A stretch of 64,000 nt of DNA from Pseudomonadales bacterium (GTDB taxonomy: Bacteria; Pseudomonadota; Gammaproteobacteria; Pseudomonadales; Azotimanducaceae). Where the stretch lies: positions 1 through 64,000 of the forward strand of contig JANQPF010000033.1 in assembly GCA_028285415.1 (NCBI GenBank), read 5' to 3'. Below, piece by piece: positions 17,056 through 25,797 of this stretch. Position 1 is the stretch's first letter, and every line of letters begins with the position of its first letter. Position numbers and translations under genes: made by a program. The notes under the pieces were generated by a model, which was given only the letters and a program-made list of their open reading frames with translations, ran no database searches and was not told the origin of the DNA.

Positions 17056-17990
17056 CGCTTGTCGTAGAAGGACGGCTCTCCCGGCGGCCGGGTTTTGAAG
17101 CGCTTGTGCAGCCAAAGGTACTGGCAGGGGTGTTTACGGATGCTCGCTTCGATGAGGCCGTTCAGGCGTGCGGCATCTGCCTCGTCGTCACCGCTCGGGA
17201 AGTTCTCCAGCACCGGGGAAAACTCGATGTCCCAGCCGCATCGCGCCCAGTCCCGCTTCTGCTCCATCATGAGCACCGGCGAATCGTTCAGGCGCGCAAA
17301 CCGTGACGTGGCAACGATGGTTGCCGTGGGAATACCAAAAAACGGCGCAAAGACGGAGTGCTTGGGACCGTAGTCCTGATCCGCGGCATACCAGATGGCG
17401 CGGCCCTGTTTCAGTCTGCGCAGCGTCTGGCGGGTGTCGTCGCGCTCGATGACGCCGTCGAAGTAACGTTTGCGGCCGCTGACCTGCAGCCACTCCCACA
17501 CGGGATTGTTGTTGTAGCGGTACATGACGTCGATGATCTGCATCCCGCCAAGCGGTTCGCTGATGACGTCCATGACCGCGTAGTGGGCACCCACCAGCAC
17601 GACGCCGCGACCCTCGGCAACGGCGGCGTCGAGGTGTTCCCTGCCGGTCACCTGGAATCTGTCCTTCAGACTTTTGCCCGGATTGAGCCAGGGGATCATC
17701 AGCTCCAGGGCACCGGTGCAGATCTCAATGAACACCTGGCGGCACATCCGCTTGCGCTCGGCATCGTCGAGCTCCGGGAAGCAGTGCGCCAGGTTGACCT
17801 CGGTGATGGCACGCCGGGAACCGGCAATGTGGTAGGCGAGAACGCCGGTGATCCGGCCGAGCTGAAAAACCCACGGGACGGGTAGATGCGCAATCAGCCA
17901 GGCCAGACCCACAAAAAACCACGTCGGCCACACCATGGGTGAATAGATGTGCGGGGTCGGCTTTCTTCTGCTTCTGCGTCGCTTGGCCAT
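17052..17990 (-). CDS. Lipid A biosynthesis acyltransferase, LpxL/HtrB family
   Basis: A 312-residue inner-membrane acyltransferase. A basic N-terminus (KRRRSRRK) is followed by one hydrophobic anchor (about residues 20-45, WPTWFFVGLAWLIAHLPV). The catalytic HX4D motif is GAHYAVMD near residue 135, and YAADQDYGPKHSVFAPFFG is the conserved second block. The family transfers secondary acyl chains to Kdo2-lipid IVA or related acceptors. The start chosen is the ATG at 17990; an upstream extension would overlap the divergent hldE gene. It is divergent from hldE, with about 100 bases between. Which acyl position it serves is not visible. Confidence 0.88.
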   Translation of the reverse strand: MAKRRRSRRKPTPHIYSPMVWPTWFFVGLAWLIAHLPVPWVFQLGRITGVLAYHIAGSRRAITEVNLAHCFPELDDAERKRMCRQVFIEICTGALELMIPWLNPGKSLKDRFQVTGREHLDAAVAEGRGVVLVGAHYAVMDVISEPLGGMQIIDVMYRYNNNPVWEWLQVSGRKRYFDGVIERDDTRQTLRRLKQGRAIWYAADQDYGPKHSVFAPFFGIPTATIVATSRFARLNDSPVLMMEQKRDWARCGWDIEFSPVLENFPSGDDEADAARLNGLIEASIRKHPCQYLWLHKRFKTRPPGEPSFYDKR

Positions 17991-18089
17991 GGCGCGCGGA
18001 TCATATCGGGTCTGGGCAGAGCGGTCCATGCGGAGGCAGGTACCCGGCATGCGCTGTGATACCATGCGCGCGCCTGTCAATTCTGGTGA

Positions 18090-19541
18090 ATGTGCGTGAG
18101 TAATCCAGCCCACCTACCGCTGCTGCCTTCGCTGGCTGACGTGCACGTGCTCGTCGTCGGCGACGTCATGCTGGATCGCTACTGGCAGGGGCCCACAGAC
18201 CGGGTATCCCCGGAGGCGCCGGTGCCCGTGGTCAACATCGAGCGTCAGGAGCAGCGTCCCGGCGGCGCTGCCAACGTTGCCCTGAACGTCGTTAGCCTGG
18301 GTGCGAAGTGCACGCTGATTGGTCTTGTGGGGGACGACGAAGCGGCTTCGGATCTGGAGACCACCCTCACCGCCGCCGGCGTGCAGTGCGACTTTGTCGC
18401 CGTGCCGGACTGGCCGACGATTGTGAAGCTGAGAGTGCTCGCGCAGCAGCAGCAGCTCGTACGCGCCGACTTTGAACAGCCTGTGCCCGACTACGGCGCC
18501 AGCGAGAGAATCGGGGTTGTGCTCAACAAGCTCGAAAAACATCTGCAGGAAGCGAGCGTACTGGTCATCGAGGATTACGACAAAGGTGCGGTCGAAGATG
18601 CGCCGGCCCTGGTGCACGCTGCGAGTCAGCAGAACGTACCGGTGCTGGTCGACCCGAAAATGAAGCCGCTCGAAGTATACGCCGGCGCCACCTTGATCAA
18701 GCCGAACGAAAAAGAGTTTGCCCATGCGGTGGGCGTTGACAAGGCAACGGATACGGGCGCCGCGCAGGATCTCGCGAAAGCGCTGGGTGTCGGGAGCCTC
18801 ATCGTCACCCGCGGCGCGGCCGGCATGGACGTCTGCTCCGTCGACGCTGTACGTCACATTCCCGCTAGAGCGGTAGAAGTGTTTGACGTCACCGGTGCCG
18901 GCGACACGACCGCGGCAACACTTGCGATCGGGCTTGCGCTCGAGTTCGAGCATCTCGACTGCGCGCGCGTTGCTAACGTGGCGGCAAGCATTGCCGTCAG
19001 CAAAGCCGGCACCTCACCGGTGACCGGCCCCGAGCTCAGAAATGCCTTGCGAGAGGCGGTGACCGATCGCGGCCTCACCACCAGGGAGCAGCTTGCCCAG
19101 GCGGTCCTCGATGCCAAAGAGCATGGCGAGAAGATTGTGTTTACCAACGGCTGTTTTGACATCCTGCATGCCGGCCACGTGGCCTATCTCGAGGAAGCCG
19201 CCGGGCTAGGCGATCGCCTGGTTGTTGCCATCAACGACGACGCGTCGGTTACCCGCCTCAAGGGTGAAGGCCGTCCGGTGGTGCCCGTGGAAGGGCGCAG
19301 CCGCGTGTTGACGGGTTTAGGCTGTGTGGACTGGGTCGTGAGCTTCGACGAGGACACTCCGGAGCCTTTGCTCGAGCTCCTCAAGCCTGACATTCTCGTC
19401 AAAGGCGGCGACTACGGTCCCGAAACGGTTGTCGGCGCGGAGATTGTCAGAGGTTATGGCGGTGAGGTGAAAGTGCTGAGCCTCGTGGCTGATGTCTCGA
19501 CGTCGGCGATTGTAGAACGCATCCGACAGAACGACGGCTAG
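18090..19541 (+). CDS. hldE: Bifunctional heptose-7-phosphate kinase / heptose-1-phosphate adenylyltransferase
   Basis: A 483-residue two-domain enzyme that makes ADP-heptose for WaaC and WaaF. The N-terminal PfkB (ribokinase) domain has VGDVMLDRYWQGPTDRVSPE, RPGGAANVALN and the C-terminal PfkB signature VFDVTGAGDTTAATLA (near residue 265). The C-terminal nucleotidyltransferase domain, from about residue 340, has FTNGCFDILHAGHVAYLEEA and LVVAINDDASV. The start is the ATG at 18090, with a GTG two codons later as an alternative. Having hldE beside the heptosyltransferase operon gives a complete heptose supply and transfer set. Confidence 0.95.
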   Translation: MCVSNPAHLPLLPSLADVHVLVVGDVMLDRYWQGPTDRVSPEAPVPVVNIERQEQRPGGAANVALNVVSLGAKCTLIGLVGDDEAASDLETTLTAAGVQCDFVAVPDWPTIVKLRVLAQQQQLVRADFEQPVPDYGASERIGVVLNKLEKHLQEASVLVIEDYDKGAVEDAPALVHAASQQNVPVLVDPKMKPLEVYAGATLIKPNEKEFAHAVGVDKATDTGAAQDLAKALGVGSLIVTRGAAGMDVCSVDAVRHIPARAVEVFDVTGAGDTTAATLAIGLALEFEHLDCARVANVAASIAVSKAGTSPVTGPELRNALREAVTDRGLTTREQLAQAVLDAKEHGEKIVFTNGCFDILHAGHVAYLEEAAGLGDRLVVAINDDASVTRLKGEGRPVVPVEGRSRVLTGLGCVDWVVSFDEDTPEPLLELLKPDILVKGGDYGPETVVGAEIVRGYGGEVKVLSLVADVSTSAIVERIRQNDG

Positions 19542-19544
19542 TCT

Positions 19545-20309
19545 TCAGGCTTTCGCCACGGCGGCTGCGTTTTCCTCGAGGTGCGCAGGGTTGGTTGTAC
19601 CCACCACGATGCTGTGCACGCCGGGTTGGGCTGCAACCCAGCTGAGGTCGTCGCTGCTGCCGTGGCCGCTGGCGAGCGCCTTCTTGATCAAAATGCCAAC
19701 CCCAGCTTCGGCAGACTCCGCGATCACCTCTTTGTCGTCGAGGAAATCGCGGTTGAGCGTTGCCATCAGCACGCCCGCACCCCGCGCCACGGCGTCCCGT
19801 GCGCCGGCCACCGTCTTGTGGGAGATGCCGGCAGTCCGGATGACACCCTGTCTCTGCAGATCCAACAGGACATCCAACGCGCCGCCTGCCAGTATCTCCA
19901 GATCGTTGCCGTCGGAGTGGATGAGCACAATATCGAGATAATCGGTGTTGAGCCGTTCGAGAGAACGCATGACGCTTGCCCGGCAATGCTCGGGGGAGAA
20001 GTCATGGCGGGAGGTTTCGCCGTCGAACTCCTCTCCCACCTTGGTGCAGATCAGCCAGTGGCGTCTGTCCGTGCCCAGGAGCTCACCGAGGCGGGCTTCG
20101 CTGTTGCCGTAAGCCGGTGCCGTGTCGAGCAGATTGATCCCCAGGTCCCTGGCTCTGGCCAGGAGCGCAAGCGCCGCACGATCGTCGGGAATGGTCACGG
20201 GCGTCGGGTACTTCACGCCGCGGTCGCGGCCGAGCTTGACCGTGCCGAGCGCAAGCGCTGCGGTCTGCATGCCGGTATCGCCCAGCGGACGATGTTCGAG
20301 TGGCTTCAC
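19545..20309 (-). CDS. Aldo/keto reductase
   Basis: A 254-residue short-form AKR TIM-barrel protein. Signatures are LGTVKLGRD at the start, INLLDTAPAYGNSEARLGELLG (with catalytic Asp and Tyr), LICTKVGEEFDG (catalytic Lys) and DYLDIVLIHSDGND. NADPH is the expected cofactor; the substrate is unknown. The GTG at 20309 overlaps the stop of the FAD-oxidoreductase gene as GTGA, so the pair is translationally coupled; a longer upstream reading is rejected for that reason. As I recall, the same pair (PA4992/PA4991) lies near waaA in P. aeruginosa, which argues for a joint function. Confidence 0.85.
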   Translation of the reverse strand: MKPLEHRPLGDTGMQTAALALGTVKLGRDRGVKYPTPVTIPDDRAALALLARARDLGINLLDTAPAYGNSEARLGELLGTDRRHWLICTKVGEEFDGETSRHDFSPEHCRASVMRSLERLNTDYLDIVLIHSDGNDLEILAGGALDVLLDLQRQGVIRTAGISHKTVAGARDAVARGAGVLMATLNRDFLDDKEVIAESAEAGVGILIKKALASGHGSSDDLSWVAAQPGVHSIVVGTTNPAHLEENAAAVAKA

Positions 20310-21451
20310 CAGGGGGCCGCCCCAATTGTTGCCCGCGGATGGGCTGTTGCGGGCAGCTCGCCGCCCACGGGTGGTTCGATCAGGCTCAAGAGCTGATCGC
20401 CCAGGTCCGGCGTCAGCGTCAGCTTGGTCGGGAAACACTGGATGAAACTGCCTTCGCGGGCAACGTACGCTTCGTCCGGGCGGCGTCCGCCGCTCTGTTT
20501 CGGCTCGGCGCGATTGATTGTGAGAACTTCAAAAGAGGCGTCAGACCAGTCGAGCCAGGGGACGCAGGTTTCGAGCTCGCCGCGCGCATGGGCAATCTGC
20601 TCGGCGTCGTCACGCTTGACGCCGTCTTCCGCAAGCTGGCCGCCGAGATACCAGATGGTGCCGCTGTTGCCCTTGTGGGTTGTGATCGTAAGGCGGGGCT
20701 CGTCGCTGGTCACGCCGGTCAGGCAGTGGGCATAGAGGTGCACGTCGTTGGAGGTATGCACGATCACTTGTTTGAGCGGCCGGTGCTGCACCTCGAGATT
20801 CGGGATGTCGAGGGCGTCGATGAGCGTTGCGGCACCGTTACCTGCGCAGCTGATCAGCTGCCGCGCATGCAGGGTAACGTCGTTCAATTGAATGTCCCAG
20901 CCACCGTCGCGCGCGCTGATGGTGTCAGCACCGGCCTCAAGCGCGTAGATCCGCTCCGCGTGCGCATTGGTGAGCGTGGCGAGGAGATCGGACGTGTCCA
21001 TGACGAAGTCGTTCAGCGCATAGACGACGCCGTCAAAGCCTTGGAAAGCGGTCGGCCAGGCTTCCGGCGGCAGCTTCTCGATACGCCCGCGCAGCGCTTT
21101 GCTTGCGAAGAACGAGGTCAAGCGGCCGAGAGCCGTGTTGGCGCTGAACATGTGATAAACGTCGGCGAGCAGTCGCGTCCCGCGCAAATCCACCTCGTCG
21201 TCGCCTGCCAGGCACTGCCGCCAGCGCGCCGGCATGCCGGCGATGGCCTCGGAGGCGCCCGTCAGGCTGCCGCTCAGCGTGTATTTCAAGCCGCCGTGGA
21301 TCATGCCCTGAGAGGCCAGCGTCTGGCCGCAGCCAATGGCGTTGTTCTCCAGCAGTACGACGTTGTAACCCCGGCCGCGCAGGAGGTTCAGCACCCAGGC
21401 GCCGGCTATGCCGCCGCCGACGATGGCTGCATCAATTGCGTGGATTGGCAT
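20306..21451 (-). CDS. FAD-dependent oxidoreductase (DAO / glycerol-3-phosphate dehydrogenase-like)
   Basis: A 381-residue flavoprotein. The N-terminal dinucleotide-binding motif is DAAIVGGGIAGAWVLNLLRGRG, followed by an acidic strand end (LLENN) and ASQGMIHGGLKY, a DAO-type FAD-contact segment. The remainder fits the DAO fold, but the C-terminal FAD motif is weak. The substrate is unknown. It is the first gene of a two-gene minus-strand unit with the aldo/keto reductase and is divergent from waaA (48-base gap). Confidence 0.82.
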   Translation of the reverse strand: MPIHAIDAAIVGGGIAGAWVLNLLRGRGYNVVLLENNAIGCGQTLASQGMIHGGLKYTLSGSLTGASEAIAGMPARWRQCLAGDDEVDLRGTRLLADVYHMFSANTALGRLTSFFASKALRGRIEKLPPEAWPTAFQGFDGVVYALNDFVMDTSDLLATLTNAHAERIYALEAGADTISARDGGWDIQLNDVTLHARQLISCAGNGAATLIDALDIPNLEVQHRPLKQVIVHTSNDVHLYAHCLTGVTSDEPRLTITTHKGNSGTIWYLGGQLAEDGVKRDDAEQIAHARGELETCVPWLDWSDASFEVLTINRAEPKQSGGRRPDEAYVAREGSFIQCFPTKLTLTPDLGDQLLSLIEPPVGGELPATAHPRATIGAAPW

Positions 21452-21499
21452 GGTAATCCGGGGAAAGTGCTTAACGTTCTTTGCGAGATTGACAGTTTA

Positions 21500-22816
21500 A
21501 TGGTGACCCATCAGTCTGCAAGCATGGTCGCCTGGGTGTATCAGTTGGTATTGTGGCTGGCGTTGCCGCTGGTCTGGCTGCGTCTGCAGTGGCGTGCGCG
21601 GCGCGAACCGGCATACGGTGAACGGCAGGCTGAACGTTTTGGCCAGGTGCCTCGAGACGTGCGTCGCGGGCCAATCTGGTTCCACACGGTATCCGCCGGA
21701 GAAAGCATTGCCGCCGCGCCGGTGGTGCGCGCGATTGCAGAGCGCTTTCCGGACACGCCGGTGCTCGTCACGACCATGACCCCAACCGGCTCCGCCCAGG
21801 TGATCGAAAGGCTGAGCGACGTTGCCGATCATTGTTATGCACCCTACGACTTCACTTTCGCCGTCGATCGGTTTTACCGGCGCGTTGAGCCGCGGGCGCT
21901 CATTCTCATGGAGACGGAGCTCTGGCCGAATCTCATCGCCTGGGCCAGATCCCGCGGTATTCCGGTGTTGCTCATCAATGCTCGCCTGTCGGAACGCTCC
22001 GCTCGCGGGTATGCAAAAGTGGCCGGCCTTGCGCGGGGCATGCTCGAAGCGCTCAGCTTCATCGCCTGCCAGTCGGAAGACCATGTTCGGCGCTTTGTCA
22101 GTCTCGGCGCTGCGGCGGAGACAACCGCCGCCCTTGGTAGCGTGAAGTACGACGTGGCGCTGCCGGATGACTTTGCTGCCGGCTGCGAGGATCTGCGCGC
22201 GCGCCTTGGCGTCGGCGAGCGGCTCGTATGGATCGCCGCGTCCACCCACCCGGGAGAGGACGAGCCGGTGCTCGAGGCGTTTGCGATATTGCGTCGACAG
22301 CTGCCGGAGCTCTGTCTGATTCTGGTACCGCGCCATCCTCACCGGGCGGACGACGTGGAGGCGATGGCCGTCGCGCGAGGGTTTAGCGTGGTGCGTCAGA
22401 GCGCCTGCGTATCGCCGGACGAACGTGCCGGGACGCCTGACATTGTGCTTGGTGATGTGATGGGTACGCTCCTTGAGCTTTATGGGATTGCCCATGCCGC
22501 GTTTGTCGGCGGCAGCCTGGTGCCTGTCGGTGGCCACAATCCGCTGGAGCCGGCGCTCTGTCACCTGCCCATTGCGTCGGGTCCTGAGCAATTCAACTTC
22601 ACGGAAGTCATGAAGGAGCTGGAGTCGCGCGGTGGGCTCGTCACGGTTGCTGACGCCAGCGCGCTCGCCGAGGTGACCGCCGCGTGGCTGACGGATGCGG
22701 ATCTGCGCGCGGCGGTAGGGGCAAAAGCCCACGCTGCGCTTGCCGACAATCGCGGTGCTACGGCGCGGGTGGTCGCGCTTCTGGACGAATCAGTTCAGCG
22801 TGCTCTGACGCAGTGA
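21500..22816 (+). CDS. waaA: 3-deoxy-D-manno-octulosonic acid (Kdo) transferase
   Basis: A 438-residue membrane-anchored GT30 enzyme that adds Kdo residues to lipid IVA, the step preceding WaaC. The N-terminal hydrophobic segment (about residues 10-27) is followed by PIWFHTVSAGESIAAAPVV, the WaaA signature with its catalytic Glu. ILMETELWPNLIAWARSRGIPVLLINARLSERSARGY and VGGSLVPVGGHNPLEPALC are also diagnostic. I place the start at the ATG at 21500 (a second ATG lies at 21524); upstream in-frame sequence is the antisense of the oxidoreductase gene. The last 27 bases overlap the convergent tolC gene. Confidence 0.93.
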   Translation: MVTHQSASMVAWVYQLVLWLALPLVWLRLQWRARREPAYGERQAERFGQVPRDVRRGPIWFHTVSAGESIAAAPVVRAIAERFPDTPVLVTTMTPTGSAQVIERLSDVADHCYAPYDFTFAVDRFYRRVEPRALILMETELWPNLIAWARSRGIPVLLINARLSERSARGYAKVAGLARGMLEALSFIACQSEDHVRRFVSLGAAAETTAALGSVKYDVALPDDFAAGCEDLRARLGVGERLVWIAASTHPGEDEPVLEAFAILRRQLPELCLILVPRHPHRADDVEAMAVARGFSVVRQSACVSPDERAGTPDIVLGDVMGTLLELYGIAHAAFVGGSLVPVGGHNPLEPALCHLPIASGPEQFNFTEVMKELESRGGLVTVADASALAEVTAAWLTDADLRAAVGAKAHAALADNRGATARVVALLDESVQRALTQ

Positions 22817-24202
22817 CACCGTCCGCTCTACCTGATCGTTAGGATCGGTGTAGCCGTTCAGCTCTTCGAGGTCAGCCGGACCGAGCGATCCCGCCACCTG
22901 CTTCAGGAGCAGAAGGTCGAGCACGTAGTTGTACCGCGAGTCGGCGTAGTCGAACTGTGAGCGGAAAAGCAGCTGCTGGGCCTGCAGCACGTCGACGATG
23001 TTGCGCGTACCCACTTCGTAACCGGTCTCGGTCGCTTCGAGCGCCGACTGTGAGGAAGTGATGGCCTTGAGGCGCGCGCGCACGCGAACCACGTCCGTGG
23101 CCACCGCCTGGAACAGATTCCTGACGTCACGGGTGACCGTGCGCTGTTGATTGAGCAGGAGCTCCTGGGCCTGCTCGCGCAAAGCTTTTGCCTCTTTGGA
23201 GCGTGAGCGGGTGAAGCCGCCGGTAAAGAGCGGCAGGTTGAGCTCGAGCGCGTACACCGTCTGCTCCGTCGTATCGGAGCCAAAAAAGTTCGGCGCGCCG
23301 GTGACCTGGTCTACCTGGGTGACGGTCGCCGCTATGGTGGGCAGGTGACCGGAGGTACGTGCGCGGACCGCGCGGCGTGCGGCGGAGAGCTGCTCCTGCG
23401 CCGCAAGAATGCCGAGATTTGAGCGCAGCGCTTCTTCGACCCAGGCCGCTTCGTCCGCGGGGCTCGGGTTGACGATGGGCAACTGCTCGCTGATGCGATC
23501 GAGTTTTTCGTAGCTGATACCGGTGAGCGTGCCGAGGCTCTCGAAAAAGATGTCGTGGTCACCGTCAGCCTGAATGCGGCGGACGACGGCGCTGTCGTAG
23601 GCTGCCTGAGATTCGAGCACGTCGGTGATCGCCACCAGGCCGACGTCGAAACGTTGTTGCACTTGTTCAAGCTGGCGCTTCACCGCGGCTTCTTCCGCGT
23701 TGGTGGAATCCAGGAGATCCTGTGCGCGCAGCACGTTCAGATAAGACTGCACGACCCTCAGCACGAGATCCTGCTCGGCCGCGTCGAGGTCGTGACCGGC
23801 GGCGCGGACCGAGGCGCGGGCGGACGACAGGTTGAACCAGCTTTCCATGTCGAGAATCGGTGCGCGCAGCTGCGCGTTCCACCCGTGATCGTTGAAATTC
23901 TGATCAGGCACTTCCATACCGAAGAGCGGGCTGGTCGGATCGGTGACCTGCGAGCCCGGAAACGAGCGCTCGGTCCAGGTGGTGGAGGCGCTGGCACCCA
24001 GGGACGGCAGCAGCGCGGAGCGTGCCTGAGGCACCGCCTGTTCGCTGGCGGCGTACCCGGCGCGCGACGCGCGCAAGAGCGCATCGTTGTCTTTCGCGGC
24101 GTTGTAGACGTCGAGGAGGTTTTCAGCGGCAGAGAAGGTAGGCAGGAAACCCAGGGCGGCGATGGCCGCAAGGTGGGCGACAACACGGCAGATGTAATTC
24201 AT
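22790..24202 (-). CDS. tolC: TolC-family outer-membrane efflux protein
   Basis: A 470-residue outer-membrane factor. A signal peptide is evident (hydrophobic stretch to about residue 25, cleavage near FSAAENLLDVY). The mature part has the two-repeat TolC pattern: DLVLRVVQSYLNVLRAQDLLD in the first half and TRDVRNLFQAVATDVVRVRA, with TGYEVGTRNIVDVLQAQQLLF, in the second. The protein forms the trimeric exit duct for tripartite pumps and type I secretion. It is divergent from yqiB as in E. coli and Pseudomonas; nudF, present between them in E. coli, is missing here. The 3' end overlaps waaA by 27 bases. Confidence 0.92.
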   Translation of the reverse strand: MNYICRVVAHLAAIAALGFLPTFSAAENLLDVYNAAKDNDALLRASRAGYAASEQAVPQARSALLPSLGASASTTWTERSFPGSQVTDPTSPLFGMEVPDQNFNDHGWNAQLRAPILDMESWFNLSSARASVRAAGHDLDAAEQDLVLRVVQSYLNVLRAQDLLDSTNAEEAAVKRQLEQVQQRFDVGLVAITDVLESQAAYDSAVVRRIQADGDHDIFFESLGTLTGISYEKLDRISEQLPIVNPSPADEAAWVEEALRSNLGILAAQEQLSAARRAVRARTSGHLPTIAATVTQVDQVTGAPNFFGSDTTEQTVYALELNLPLFTGGFTRSRSKEAKALREQAQELLLNQQRTVTRDVRNLFQAVATDVVRVRARLKAITSSQSALEATETGYEVGTRNIVDVLQAQQLLFRSQFDYADSRYNYVLDLLLLKQVAGSLGPADLEELNGYTDPNDQVERTVSLRQSTLN

Positions 24203-24442
24203 GAATGCGGATCAGTCCTTTCGAATGGGTGGATTCTACACACCACACCGTTCAATGTCGTAGATGGGCCGCAAAGAGTTTGGCGCAACGCGGCTTTAAT
24301 ACGCGGCAGACGCTCAAGTTGGGAGGTCGATCAACCTTTCGAGGCCACCTCATTTGTCAAGTCGAAAATGTCGCCCTGTGTGGGTGACCGGGCGCGGCGA
24401 GCTAGGTATATTCAGGGCTCATACCCGCATGACAGGACACCG

Positions 24443-24976
24443 ATGTCCGAGAAGCGACCAGAAACCGATGCTGACATCCTGAGCCGTTCGCGGCCGGTGG
24501 ATAATCTGCGTGTGGGTAAAACCCGGCGGCGCGGGAATCGCTACAGCGTCGATCTGCCGTCGCACATGGCGGAGTGTGACGCCAACTATCATCGCGTCAT
24601 GCGTCTCTTTCCGAATCTGCGCGACACCGAAGAAGAGCGCATTGCGCTGCCGCTGCCGAACCTGAACGCAGAGGTGGTGTTCGAAGTGCTCGAGCGCGGC
24701 CCTTACACCACGCTCGTCAAGATTGATCTGACCGCGCAGGAGAAGTGGATGGACATGGCCACAACGCCGGCCATGACGGTACGCGTGTATCACGATGCGC
24801 AGAGCGCCGAGGTGGTGTCGTATCAACACCAGAACCGCTTCCACGGCGCCTACGAGTATCCCAATACGCGCATGCGCCAGCGCGACGAGAAGGTGCAGAT
24901 CAATCGTTTCCTGGGTGAGTTTCTGACGCTCTGCCAGGAGCACGGTGCCAGCACCCAGCCCATCTCCCTGCAGTAA
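24443..24976 (+). CDS. yqiB: DUF1249 family protein (YqiB-like)
   Basis: A 177-residue cytoplasmic protein with no known enzymatic motif. It contains the family-like segments ANYHRVMRLFPNL, VFEVLERGPYTTLVKI and VRVYHDAQSAEVVSYQ, matching DUF1249. The ATG at 24443 follows a TATATT at 24407-24412 that may be a -10 element, with no clear -35. Genes of this family stand next to cpdA and parE in many gammaproteobacteria, as here. An upstream in-frame extension runs antisense through tolC and is rejected. Function unknown. Confidence 0.85.
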   Translation: MSEKRPETDADILSRSRPVDNLRVGKTRRRGNRYSVDLPSHMAECDANYHRVMRLFPNLRDTEEERIALPLPNLNAEVVFEVLERGPYTTLVKIDLTAQEKWMDMATTPAMTVRVYHDAQSAEVVSYQHQNRFHGAYEYPNTRMRQRDEKVQINRFLGEFLTLCQEHGASTQPISLQ

Positions 24977-24993
24977 CCCGTGAGCGGACCCGC

Positions 24994-25767
24994 TTGACCC
25001 GGACGATCCTGCAGATCTCCGACTGTCATCTCGTGGTGCCGGGCGCTGAGCTCATCGGGGTGGATACTCAGAAGAGTCTCGAAGCGGTCCTCGATCAGGC
25101 ACTCGCCCGGCACGCGCCGGACCTGGTGCTGGCTACGGGTGACCTTGCCCACGATCCGCTGCCGGATGTCTATGTGCGCTTCGCCGAAACCGTACGCGCG
25201 CGCACGAGCGCGCCGCTCTTGTGCCTGCCGGGTAACCACGACGTGCTCCAGGCGATGCAAACCGCAGGGCTGCCGCTTGGCACCATCACCGTGGGCAACT
25301 GGCTGGTGGCGACCCTCGACTCCCACGAAGACGAAGCGCCGACGGCGCTCATTACCGCAGCTGACCGGGCTGAAGTGCAGACGGCGCTCGCGCACGCCGG
25401 GGCAGAACACTGTCTGGTAGCCACCCACCATCCGATGGTGACAATTAATTGTCCCTGGCTCGATCGGGACAGGATTCAAAACGGCCCAGAGCTGATAGAA
25501 TGGCTGTCCGAATGCAGTGCCGTCGACGGCACCAGCAGACTGCGAGGCGTTGTGTTCGGTCATGCCCATCAAATTGTCGGAGCCGATGTGGCCGGCGTTC
25601 CCGTTTGGGGGGCGCCGTCGACCTGTTTCCAGTTTCTGCCGGAGAGCGAACGGTTCTCGCTGGACACACAGCCGCCGGGGTATCGGTGGCTGCACCTGGC
25701 TGATGACGGTGCGATCGCAACAGAGGTGGAGCGTGTGCGTGACTTCCAGATCACACCTGCGCTTTGA
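24994..25767 (+). CDS. cpdA: 3',5'-cyclic-AMP phosphodiesterase, CpdA-type
   Basis: A 257-residue class III cyclic nucleotide phosphodiesterase with a metallophosphoesterase fold. Metal ligands appear in order: QISDCHL (DxH), LATGDLAHD (GD), LCLPGNHDVL (GNHD), VATHHPMV (H) and GVVFGHAHQ (GHxH). It would degrade cAMP and dampen cAMP-CRP/Vfr signalling. The start is probably the TTG at 24994, just before the conserved first strand; no in-frame ATG or GTG stands nearer. It lies 17 bases after yqiB and 30 bases before parE, so a yqiB-cpdA-parE unit is likely. Confidence 0.9.
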   Translation: MTRTILQISDCHLVVPGAELIGVDTQKSLEAVLDQALARHAPDLVLATGDLAHDPLPDVYVRFAETVRARTSAPLLCLPGNHDVLQAMQTAGLPLGTITVGNWLVATLDSHEDEAPTALITAADRAEVQTALAHAGAEHCLVATHHPMVTINCPWLDRDRIQNGPELIEWLSECSAVDGTSRLRGVVFGHAHQIVGADVAGVPVWGAPSTCFQFLPESERFSLDTQPPGYRWLHLADDGAIATEVERVRDFQITPAL

Positions 25768-25797
25768 CGACTAACGACTGATTTTAGACACCACAAC

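Noticed and set aside
20300-21499. Upstream in-frame extension of waaA by 400 codons
   Set aside because: It is antisense to the FAD oxidoreductase, and the WaaA family starts at the membrane anchor near 21500.
23555-24442. Upstream extension of yqiB by 296 codons
   Set aside because: It is antisense to tolC; the DUF1249 family is about 150-180 residues.
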